DNA of 5,139 nucleotides from Pseudomonadota bacterium. GTDB lineage: Bacteria; Pseudomonadota; Gammaproteobacteria; Burkholderiales; Burkholderiaceae_C. The translations under genes were made by a program, and so were the position numbers. The DNA lies in NCBI GenBank assembly GCA_023418355.1, contig JAEZZU010000102.1, positions 1 to 5,139 on the forward strand. The letters run 5' to 3'. Each line of letters starts with the position of its first letter. Within the stretch, counting starts at the first letter, position 1. Under the pieces are notes generated by a model. It was given only the letters and a program-made list of their open reading frames with translations. It made no database searches and was not told the origin of the DNA. Shown piece by piece: positions 1 through 4,989 of this stretch.

Positions 1-202
1 CGTTGGACGTCAGGAAAAACTTCTTGCCACGCTGGTGGGCTTCTTGGATGCCCTGTGCAATCTGCTCCATGCGGAACTCGTTGTTGCGGGCACGCAGGGA
101 GTAGCGGGGCTGGCCGGCATAGACAGCATCGGCGCCAAAGTCATAGGCGGCGCGCATCTTGTCGAGCGAGCCGGCGGGAAGCAGCAGTTCGGGGGCTTTC
201 AT
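1..202 (-). CDS. trhP: TrhP/YegQ, tRNA U34 hydroxylation protein (peptidase U32 family), N-terminal part
   Basis: This is the first 67 codons of a gene that continues past the left edge. The protein begins MKAPELLLPAGSLDKMRAAY and continues with GADAVYAGQPRYSL and RARNNEF, closely matching my memory of the start of E. coli YegQ (TrhP). The AGQPRYSLR-RNNEF signature separates it from the U32 relatives UbiU, UbiV and RlhA. TrhP carries out prephenate-dependent hydroxylation of uridine 34 in tRNA, the first step towards the mo5U/cmo5U wobble modifications, and it depends on Fe-S cluster biogenesis. Its cysteine ligands would lie outside the window. The ATG at 202 has an AAGGAA Shine-Dalgarno-like sequence (215-220) at a rather long 12-nt spacing. 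The 97 nt between it and the palindrome at 300-375 hold no convincing promoter. There is only an AT-rich TATATA on the minus strand near 286-293, beside the palindrome. The family call is firm. The exact substrate is inferred from E. coli. Confidence 0.9.
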   Translation of the reverse strand, partial: MKAPELLLPAGSLDKMRAAYDFGADAVYAGQPRYSLRARNNEFRMEQIAQGIQEAHQRGKKFFLTSN

Positions 203-288
203 AGGGGGTGTATTTTCCTTGATTGGCGTCAGTTCGTCACGGCGTGCGGGACAAGCACCCGATGGCATCGTGGAACAGTGCTGAAGCT

Positions 289-375
289 ATATATAAAAGA
301 GCTGCTTGCGCTTAAAACATAAGGACTTCAAATAGATATCTATCTGAAGTCCTTATGGATCAAGCGCTGGCAGCT
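289..375 (-). terminator. Probable Rho-independent terminator of the tol operon
   Basis: Read on the minus strand, the hairpin formed by the nested inverted repeat starts 12 nt after the tolA stop codon. The inner 20-bp stem is followed at once by TTTTAAG. The outer stem is followed by CTCTTTTATATA. Each stem is therefore followed closely by a run of four T. The T runs are short and the inner stem is not very G+C-rich, so the termination strength is uncertain. The structure may act mainly to protect the 3' end of the mRNA. On the plus strand no T run follows, so it is probably not bidirectional. Confidence 0.55.
300..375. repeat. 76-bp nested inverted repeat downstream of tolA
   Basis: Two concentric inverted repeats share one centre (between 337 and 338). 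The inner one (318-357) is 20 bp per arm with a single A/C mismatch (331/344), and its arms meet with no spacer. The outer one pairs AGCTGCTTGCGCTT (300-313) with AAGCGCTGGCAGCT (362-375), giving 12 Watson-Crick pairs, one G-T and one mismatch. A symmetric 4 x 4 nt unpaired zone separates the two. The whole could fold as a long hairpin in RNA, or as a cruciform in DNA. The inner part is AT-rich compared with its surroundings. AGCTGCTTGCGCTT-type and GCGCTGGCAGCTATC-type strings remind me of dispersed intergenic repeats in Comamonadaceae, but that is unverified memory. No transposase or clear target-site duplication is visible. Confidence 0.85.
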
Positions 376-387
376 ATCAAAGTGTGA

Positions 388-1566
388 TCAATCCTGCGGC
401 CTGAAGCCAAACGTGAACTCCGATGGCACCTTGCCATTGGTGTCCTTGGGCAGGGTTTCGGTCTTGTGCAGGGCGCGGACCACGGCATCGTCCCAGGCCT
501 TGTTGCCGCTGGACTTGACCAGCTGCACGCTGGTGATGGTGCCATCGGGCGCAGCGCGCACGCGGACCTCGGCGCGTGGGTTGCCGCTGGCGATGTCGGG
601 GTAGACGATGTTGGGCTTGACCTTGGCTGCCACGCGTGCGCCATAGCCCGCAGAGTGGCCGACGGTGCCGCCACCTGTGCCCTTGCCGCCGTTGGGGCCG
701 CTGCTCTTTTCGGCAGAGCCGCTGCCGCCCGAGCCGGCAAGACCGGCCATGGCACGCAGGTTCTCCTGGCGAATACGCTCCAGTTCCTTGGCTGCCTTGG
801 CATCCTTGGCGGCCTGTTCCTTCTTGCGCTTGTCTTCGGCAGCTTTCTTGGCGGCTTCCTGCTTGGCTTTTTCGGCCTTTTCCTTTTCTGCTTTTTCGCG
901 GGCGGCCTTTTCCTTGGCAGCTTTTTCCTTTTCTGCCTTTTCTTTCTCAGCCTTCTCGCGTTTTTCCTTCTCCAGGCGTTCTTTTTCCAGACGCTCTTTC
1001 TTTTCCTTTTCGGCTTTTTCGCGTTCCAGCTTTTCGCGGTGTTCCTGCTCCAGCTTTTGCTTGCGAGCCTGCTCTGCCTTTTCAGCCTTCTCTTTTTCGA
1101 GCTTGGCTTTCTCGGCTTTTTCACGCTCGGCCTTTTCCTTGGCCTTCTGGGCTTCCAGTTCGCGCTGCTTTTCCTCGGCTTCCTTTTTCTTGCGCTCCTG
1201 CAGCGCAATTTCCGCATCGCGCTGGGCCTGCAGCTCTTGCTGTGAAGGCTGCGGTGGCGCGGGGGGAGGCGGTGGTGGCAGCGGGACGGGCGCAGGCTCC
1301 GGTTCGGGTTCAGGTTCCGGCGCGGGTTCGGGTTCTGGCTCGGGTTGTGGTGCTGGCACAGGCACGGCGCGTGGCGCTGCCTGGACAAAGGTGTCAGACC
1401 ACAGCTCTGCCTCTATGGCTGCAGGCTCCACGGCTTCAGGGGGAGAGACTTTCCACACCAGGGCGCCGACCAGCACAGCGTGGGCCAGCAGGGCCAGCAC
1501 CCAGCTGCGCAGGCGCCGGTTGTCGCGGGGAGGTGCAAAAGGATCGTGTTCGAGGCGAGAGGACAT
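388..1566 (-). CDS. tolA: TolA, Tol-Pal system inner-membrane/periplasmic spanning protein
   Basis: TolA links the TolQR motor in the inner membrane to TolB-Pal and helps outer-membrane constriction during division. The product has 392 residues when started at the ATG (1566). Its parts are a short basic N-terminus; one membrane segment at about 22-40 (WVLALLAHAVLVGALVWKV); a periplasmic Glu-Pro and poly-Pro stretch at about 69-107; a long Lys/Glu/Ala coiled-coil rod at about 108-273; a Gly/Ser-rich hinge at about 274-306; and a TonB/TolA C-terminal domain at about 307-392 with YPDIASGNPRAEVRV and APDGTITSVQLVKSSG. The transmembrane His of the TolA/TonB SHLS motif is present (H29), but the Ser one turn earlier is Ala. 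There is no cysteine, so the disulphide of E. coli domain III is absent. An in-frame TTG five codons upstream (1581) is an alternative start. Neither start has a good Shine-Dalgarno, and I prefer the ATG. The gene follows tolR by 28 nt. Identification is supported by the architecture and by the tolQ-tolR context. Confidence 0.95.
   Translation of the reverse strand: MSSRLEHDPFAPPRDNRRLRSWVLALLAHAVLVGALVWKVSPPEAVEPAAIEAELWSDTFVQAAPRAVPVPAPQPEPEPEPAPEPEPEPEPAPVPLPPPPPPAPPQPSQQELQAQRDAEIALQERKKKEAEEKQRELEAQKAKEKAEREKAEKAKLEKEKAEKAEQARKQKLEQEHREKLEREKAEKEKKERLEKERLEKEKREKAEKEKAEKEKAAKEKAAREKAEKEKAEKAKQEAAKKAAEDKRKKEQAAKDAKAAKELERIRQENLRAMAGLAGSGGSGSAEKSSGPNGGKGTGGGTVGHSAGYGARVAAKVKPNIVYPDIASGNPRAEVRVRAAPDGTITSVQLVKSSGNKAWDDAVVRALHKTETLPKDTNGKVPSEFTFGFRPQD
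1282..1350 (-). repeat. Degenerate hexanucleotide repeat encoding the Glu-Pro/poly-Pro stretch of TolA
   Basis: The DNA here is a run of imperfect 6-bp units of the type GGTTCG/GGTTCA/GGTTCC on the plus strand. It encodes alternating Glu-Pro and Ala-Pro dipeptides (about residues 73-95), followed by a run of six prolines. The EP segment gives a stiff, extended spacer just outside the membrane, comparable to the Glu-Pro/Lys-Pro region of TonB. Unit number could vary between strains through slippage, always in frame because the unit is two codons long. Confidence 0.7.
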
Positions 1567-1594
1567 GGATGGGTCAGACAATCACATCAGGCGC

Positions 1595-2020
1595 TTACTT
1601 GGGTGAAGACTTCACGCCCAGCGCAACACGCACATCAGCCGCCTGCAGCTGTGCCATGGTCTGCACCACGGTTTCGTAGGGCAGGGTCTTGTCCGCCAGG
1701 ATCTGGACGGCGCTGTGCTCGGCATCGCTGCCTTTCCAGGAGCTGGCCACGGCCTGCAGTTCGTCCAGGCTGATTTCCTGTTCGGTGTTCTGGGTCTTGA
1801 AGATCACGCTGCCGTCCTTGTTCAGCAGCACGTAGGCGATGTTCTTGGCGGCGGGTTTGGACGACTTGCCTGCCGTGGGTACATCAATATTGCCTGGCGT
1901 GAGCATGGGCGCCGTCACCATGAAGATGATGAGCAGCACCAGCATCACGTCGATGAAGGGCACCATATTGATTTCGTTGACGGTGCGGCGGCCGCGGCCT
2001 CTGGAACTCACTGCAGGCAT
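1595..2020 (-). CDS. tolR: TolR, Tol-Pal system stator protein (ExbD/TolR family)
   Basis: TolR forms the proton-conducting stator with TolQ in the inner membrane and energises TolA. The protein has 141 residues, the usual family length. A short basic cytoplasmic tail (SSRGRGRR) precedes NEINMVPFIDVMLVLLIIFM, the family signature and single membrane segment (about 20-40). It contains the essential proton-binding aspartate D24, equivalent to E. coli TolR D23. A periplasmic domain follows (about 45-138), containing VQILADKTLPYETVVQTMAQL and ending in GVKSSPK. The ATG at 2020 has a good Shine-Dalgarno, AAAGGAA (2027-2033), 6 nt upstream. The gene begins 15 nt after the tolQ stop. ExbD is the main alternative, but position between tolQ and tolA settles it as TolR. 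Confidence 0.97.
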   Translation of the reverse strand: MPAVSSRGRGRRTVNEINMVPFIDVMLVLLIIFMVTAPMLTPGNIDVPTAGKSSKPAAKNIAYVLLNKDGSVIFKTQNTEQEISLDELQAVASSWKGSDAEHSAVQILADKTLPYETVVQTMAQLQAADVRVALGVKSSPK

Positions 2021-2026
2021 GCTTTG

Positions 2027-2033
2027 TTCCTTT
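2027..2033 (-). promoter_or_regulatory. Shine-Dalgarno of tolR
   Basis: AAAGGAA on the minus strand lies 6 nt before the tolR ATG. It is the clearest ribosome site within tolQRA. tolQ and tolA have only weak or no visible Shine-Dalgarno sequences. Confidence 0.75.
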
Positions 2034-2035
2034 GC

Positions 2036-2746
2036 TCAGTAGCCGGAAGCGGTGGCGCTGGCAGTGGGCGCGCCCACATTGCGCTGCAGGATGTTGGTGA
2101 ACTCTTCCATGAAGGTTTCCTGGCCATTCGCAATGCGGTCAATGGTGTTGGCGTAGCGGTTGTAGGCCGCCACAGCTGGGATGGCGGTGAACAGACCCAT
2201 GGCGGTAGCCACCAGTGCTTCGGCAATACCAGGGGCCACGGTGGCCAGGGTGATCTGCTCCATGTTGGCAAAGCCGGTGAAGGCGTGCATCACACCCCAG
2301 ACCGTACCGAACAGACCGATGTAGGGGGTGATGGAGCCCACGGTGCCCAGGAAGGACAGGCCAGATTCGATCACATCCATCTCGCGCTGAAAGCTCGCAC
2401 GCATGGCGCGGCGTGTGCCGTCCAGCAGCGTGCCGCTGTCGCTGATGCGGCGCTCGCGCAGCTTTTTGTATTCGCGCATGCCGCTGGCAAAAATGCGTTC
2501 CATGGGGCCGCCGGTCTTGGCGTTCTGCGTGGCGCTGCTGTAGAGGTCGTTGAGGCTGCTGCCGGACCAGAAGTCCTGCTCAAAGTCTTCGTTGAGCTGG
2601 CGCACGCGCTTGAGCATCTGTGCCTTGCGGAAGATGGTCGCCCAGCTGGCAACAGAGGCGGCGACCAGAATCAACATCACCAGTTGAACCACCCAGCTGG
2701 CCTGCAGGATGAGGCTGAGGATGGACATGTCTTGGGCTGCGTTCAT
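2036..2746 (-). CDS. tolQ: TolQ, Tol-Pal system stator protein (MotA/TolQ/ExbB family)
   Basis: TolQ is the three-helix inner-membrane protein that assembles as a pentamer around TolR and converts proton flow into TolA movement. The protein has 236 residues, close to E. coli TolQ (230). Membrane segments are seen at about 16-38 (LVMLILVAASVASWATIF), 132-156 and 168-195. A cytoplasmic domain lies between the first two. The family core SITPYIGLFGTVWGVMHAF and the third-helix segment APGIAEALVATAMGLFTAIP are intact. They include the channel threonines T140 and T181, equivalent to E. coli T145 and T178 by eye. The start at 2746 overlaps the ybgC stop codon in an ATGA, which points to translational coupling. 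A second in-frame ATG at codon 7 (2728) is possible but has no better ribosome site. Confidence 0.97.
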   Translation of the reverse strand: MNAAQDMSILSLILQASWVVQLVMLILVAASVASWATIFRKAQMLKRVRQLNEDFEQDFWSGSSLNDLYSSATQNAKTGGPMERIFASGMREYKKLRERRISDSGTLLDGTRRAMRASFQREMDVIESGLSFLGTVGSITPYIGLFGTVWGVMHAFTGFANMEQITLATVAPGIAEALVATAMGLFTAIPAVAAYNRYANTIDRIANGQETFMEEFTNILQRNVGAPTASATASGY

Positions 2747-3156
2747 GAGAGTGTTTCCAGGATGGAGTTCGGTATACGGGCAGGGCGCATGGTGGTGGAA
2801 TCCACCCAGCCGATGCGAATGCTGCCTTCACATAACAGTTGCGGAGCCTGATCGGATGACACCGGCTTCAAAAAAGCCTGCTGGGCAATCGTCATGGAGG
2901 CGCGGCCAGCAGACTCCAGCACGGCGGTGACTTCAATCACATCATCCAGCCGCGCAGCCTTGAGGTAGTTGATCTCTGCATGCGTCACCACAAACATGCC
3001 ACCCACGGCATCGCGCAGCTTCTGCTGCTCCACGCCCAGATTGCGCAGCCATTCGGTGCGCGCACGCTCAAAGAACTTGAGGTAGTTGGCGTAGAAGACG
3101 ATGCCACCGGCGTCGGTGTCTTCCCAGTACACGCGGATGGGAAAGGTGAAAGCCAT
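2743..3156 (-). CDS. ybgC: YbgC, Tol-Pal associated acyl-CoA thioesterase (hotdog fold)
   Basis: This is a 4-hydroxybenzoyl-CoA thioesterase-family hotdog protein of 137 residues, the normal length for YbgC. The family signature VYWEDTDAGGIVFYANYLKF-FERARTE is near the N-terminus. D15 in TDAGG corresponds to the catalytic Asp18 of E. coli YbgC. Further conserved stretches are VTHAEINYLKAARLDDVIEV and the C-terminal MRPARIP. In Proteobacteria it hydrolyses acyl-CoA thioesters, is thought to act in phospholipid metabolism, and is commonly the first gene of the tol-pal cluster. It is cytoplasmic, with no signal peptide. The ATG at 3156 is chosen over the TTG directly before it because AAGGGG lies at optimal spacing. 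The gene starts 11 nt after the aminotransferase stop and overlaps tolQ by 4 nt, so it is probably cotranscribed and coupled with both. Confidence 0.95.
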   Translation of the reverse strand: MAFTFPIRVYWEDTDAGGIVFYANYLKFFERARTEWLRNLGVEQQKLRDAVGGMFVVTHAEINYLKAARLDDVIEVTAVLESAGRASMTIAQQAFLKPVSSDQAPQLLCEGSIRIGWVDSTTMRPARIPNSILETLS

Positions 3157-3161
3157 CAAAG

Positions 3162-3169
3162 TTCCCCTT
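3162..3169 (-). promoter_or_regulatory. Shine-Dalgarno of ybgC, overlapping the aminotransferase stop
   Basis: The minus strand reads TAAGGGGAAC here. TAA is the stop codon of the upstream aminotransferase, and AAGGGGAA is a strong Shine-Dalgarno. Seven nucleotides separate AGGGG from the ATG at 3156. This fixes the ybgC start at the ATG, not the adjacent TTG. It also suggests that ribosomes finishing the aminotransferase help initiate ybgC. Confidence 0.8.
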
Positions 3170-4352
3170 ATTTGAAGAGTTGCTGCATGCGGCGCACGGC
3201 TTCCTGCAGCTGTTCCATGGAATTCGCTGTGGAAAAGCGCACATAGCGTGCGGTGTCCGCTGTGCCAAAGTCACGCCCGGGCGTGATGGCCAGGTGGGCT
3301 TTTTCCATGAGGGCGTAGGCAAACTCCCAGCTGTCCTTGACGCCGAGTTTCTCGCACAGCGGTGTGCAGTCGGCCCAGGCGTAGAAAGCACCATCGGGCA
3401 TGACATCAATGCCAAAGCCCAGTTCCTTCAGGGCTGGCAGGAAGTAGTCGCGGCGCGCCTTGAATTCAGCGCGGCGTGCTTCAAAAATTGCAATGCTCTC
3501 GGGCGTAAAGCAGGCCAGGGCTGCGTGCTGCGAGATGGTTGATGCGCAGATGAACAGGTTCTGCGCCATGCGCTCGACCACGGGCACCATGGCCTCGGGC
3601 ACCACCATCCAGCCCAGACGCCAGCCTGTCATGTTGAAGTACTTGCTGAAGCTGTTGATGGAGATGATGTCATCGCTCACCGCCAGTGCGCTGTGGCCAA
3701 AGGCCTCTTCGTAGGACAGGCCCAGATAGATTTCATCGACGATGGTGATGCCGCCCCTGGACTTGACCACCTCATGGATGCGGCGCAGTTCAGCCGGGTC
3801 AATCGAGGTGCCAGTGGGGTTGGAGGGAGAGGCCAGCAGCACGCCGCGGGTCTTCTCGCTCCAGTGTGCAGCGACTTGTTCGGCGCTGAGCTGGTAGCGC
3901 TCGGCAGCGCCCGTAGGAATCAGTTGGGCCACGCCTTCTGCCGCGCTCACAAAATGGCGGTTGCAGGGGTAGCTGGGGTCGGGCATGAGGATTTCATCGC
4001 CAGGCTCGATCAGCGCCAGGCAGGCCAGCTGCAGCGCCGCCGATGCACCGGCTGTGATGACGATGCGCTGTGCAGGCACATCCACGCCAAAGCGGCTGCC
4101 GTACCAGGCGCTGATGGCTTCGCGCAGCGCTTCCAGCCCCAGGGCATTGGTGTACTGCGTGCTGCCTTGCGCAATGCAGGCACTGGCTGCCTGCTGCACT
4201 TGTGCAGGCGCGGTGAAGTCGGGCTCGCCAATGTTCAGAAAGATCATGGGCTCGGGGCCGTTGGCCACTTCCTTGGCCAGTTGCTGGGCCGCCTTGGCCA
4301 CTTCCATCACATAAAAAGGTTCAATCTTTTCGGCGCGCGTAGAAAACTTCAT
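3168..4352 (-). CDS. PLP-dependent class I/II aminotransferase, substrate unassigned
   Basis: This is a 394-residue fold-type I aminotransferase, a typical length for the AspC/AlaA-like class I/II family. The visible landmarks are IGEPDF (41-46), QYTNALG (66-72, with Y67), ITAGASAAL (99-107), PDPSYPCNRHFV (124-135), SPSNPTG (175-181, with N178), VDEIYL (205-210, with D206 that contacts the pyridine nitrogen), the PLP-lysine motif SFSKYFNMTGWRLGW (234-248, with K237), and YVRFS (370-374, with R372, the expected substrate-carboxylate arginine). All catalytic positions are intact, so it should be active. The amino-acid substrate cannot be told from sequence, so no gene symbol is given. The ATG at 4352 is preferred to an in-frame TTG two codons upstream, but neither has a recognisable Shine-Dalgarno. 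The gene follows the nusB terminator and leads into ybgC with an 11-nt gap, so it is probably the first gene of the tol transcript. Confidence 0.92.
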   Translation of the reverse strand: MKFSTRAEKIEPFYVMEVAKAAQQLAKEVANGPEPMIFLNIGEPDFTAPAQVQQAASACIAQGSTQYTNALGLEALREAISAWYGSRFGVDVPAQRIVITAGASAALQLACLALIEPGDEILMPDPSYPCNRHFVSAAEGVAQLIPTGAAERYQLSAEQVAAHWSEKTRGVLLASPSNPTGTSIDPAELRRIHEVVKSRGGITIVDEIYLGLSYEEAFGHSALAVSDDIISINSFSKYFNMTGWRLGWMVVPEAMVPVVERMAQNLFICASTISQHAALACFTPESIAIFEARRAEFKARRDYFLPALKELGFGIDVMPDGAFYAWADCTPLCEKLGVKDSWEFAYALMEKAHLAITPGRDFGTADTARYVRFSTANSMEQLQEAVRRMQQLFK

Positions 4353-4398
4353 GGGCAAGCAAAGCGCAAAGCGCTGTCAGGGGAAAACTCAGGGCATG
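4353..4398 (-). other. Short leader between the nusB terminator and the aminotransferase
   Basis: Only 46 nt separate the terminator T run from the aminotransferase ATG. On the minus strand it contains TTTTCCCC, then a tandem GCGCTTT repeat (GCGCTTTGCGCTTTGC), then TTGCCC before the ATG. I see no sigma70-like -35/-10 pair and no Shine-Dalgarno. Either a non-canonical promoter overlaps the terminator or nusB, or the downstream operon depends on readthrough. Confidence 0.4.
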
Positions 4399-4432
4399 AA
4401 AAAAAGGCAGCAGCCGGTGGGCATGCTGCCTT
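4399..4432 (-). terminator. Rho-independent terminator after nusB
   Basis: On the minus strand a perfect 9-bp stem (AAGGCAGCA at 4424-4432 pairing with TGCTGCCTT at 4404-4412) encloses an 11-nt loop, inside which three more G-C pairs can form. Seven consecutive T follow (plus-strand A run 4399-4405, partly within the stem base). It begins 11 nt after the nusB stop codon. This is a textbook intrinsic terminator and marks the end of the ribH-nusB transcript. Some readthrough into the aminotransferase remains possible. Confidence 0.88.
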
Positions 4433-4443
4433 GTGCGTCAGGC

Positions 4444-4989
4444 TCAGGCGTTGGAGCCGCTCTTGCCTGCCTTGTCCGCCTGGACTTCAGCAGGTCGCAG
4501 TTCCGGCGCCAGGGCGTTGAGCACACCGTTGACGTATTTGTGTCCGTCGGTGCCGCCAAACTCCTTGGCCAGCTCAATGACTTCATTGAGCACCACGCGC
4601 CATGGCACATCCATGCAGTGGATCAGCTCGTAGGCACCAATCCACATGCAGGCATGCTCGATGGGCGAGAGCTCGTCCAGCTTGCGGTCCAGCTTGGGGG
4701 CGATCAGGGCATCCAGATCGCTTTCGGTGGTGATGCAGCCGTGCAGCAGTGCGTCGTAGTGCGCAGCATCGCACTTGTGAAAACCTGCCAGATCACGCGT
4801 GAACATGTCGATGGAGGCAGGGCTGTTCTTGCCCACCAGGTGCTGGTAGAGACCTTGCAGCGCGAATTCGCGCGAGCGGGTGCGTGCCGACTTGGAAGCG
4901 GCTTTGCGCACGCCGGTGCTGGTCAGACCTGTACGTTTCTGGCGGGGTGGGCGGCTGTTGCCAGCCGGTGTGGATTGTTCGTCGCTCAT
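4444..4989 (-). CDS. nusB: NusB, transcription antitermination factor
   Basis: NusB pairs with NusE (ribosomal protein S10) on boxA RNA to prevent premature termination in rRNA operons. The protein has 181 residues, about 40 more than E. coli NusB (139). The helical NusB domain runs from about 35 (SARTRSREFALQGLYQHL, with the usual Arg-rich first helix for RNA contact) to about 163. It includes LSPIEHACMWIGAYEL, WRVVLNEVIELAKEFG and the conserved ending DGHKYVNGVLNAL. The extra length is a basic, Ser/Thr-rich N-terminal tail (about 1-33) and a polar tail of about 17 residues. The ATG at 4989 overlaps the ribH stop in an ATGA, with no strong Shine-Dalgarno, as expected for coupled translation. 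The identification is firm. The tails are likely disordered. Confidence 0.96.
   Translation of the reverse strand: MSDEQSTPAGNSRPPRQKRTGLTSTGVRKAASKSARTRSREFALQGLYQHLVGKNSPASIDMFTRDLAGFHKCDAAHYDALLHGCITTESDLDALIAPKLDRKLDELSPIEHACMWIGAYELIHCMDVPWRVVLNEVIELAKEFGGTDGHKYVNGVLNALAPELRPAEVQADKAGKSGSNA

Noticed and set aside
203..299. Possible trhP promoter using TATATA near 286-293 with an upstream TTTTAA
   Set aside because: The match to the -10 consensus is 4 of 6 and the -35 is poor. The AT-rich bases are explained as well by the terminator tail.
360..1388. Long open frame on the minus strand (342 codons) rich in Arg/Lys/Pro
   Set aside because: It is a frame-shifted reading of the tolA repeat region. 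The low-complexity Lys/Glu DNA has few stops in any frame, and the protein resembles no family.
1567..1581. TTG start for tolA, adding five residues
   Set aside because: An ATG is available five codons downstream, directly before the conserved-looking N-terminus, and the TTG has no Shine-Dalgarno. It is not strictly excluded.
466..1679. Several long plus-strand open frames (466-1245, 636-1679, 665-1606) with Phe/Leu- or Ser/Phe-rich products
   Set aside because: They are antisense shadows of tolA. The apparent hydrophobic, membrane-like composition comes from reading Lys/Glu codons backwards.
1715..2851. 378-codon plus-strand open frame
   Set aside because: It is antisense to tolR and tolQ, which are intact and strongly recognised. 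It has His/Gly-rich content with no family resemblance.
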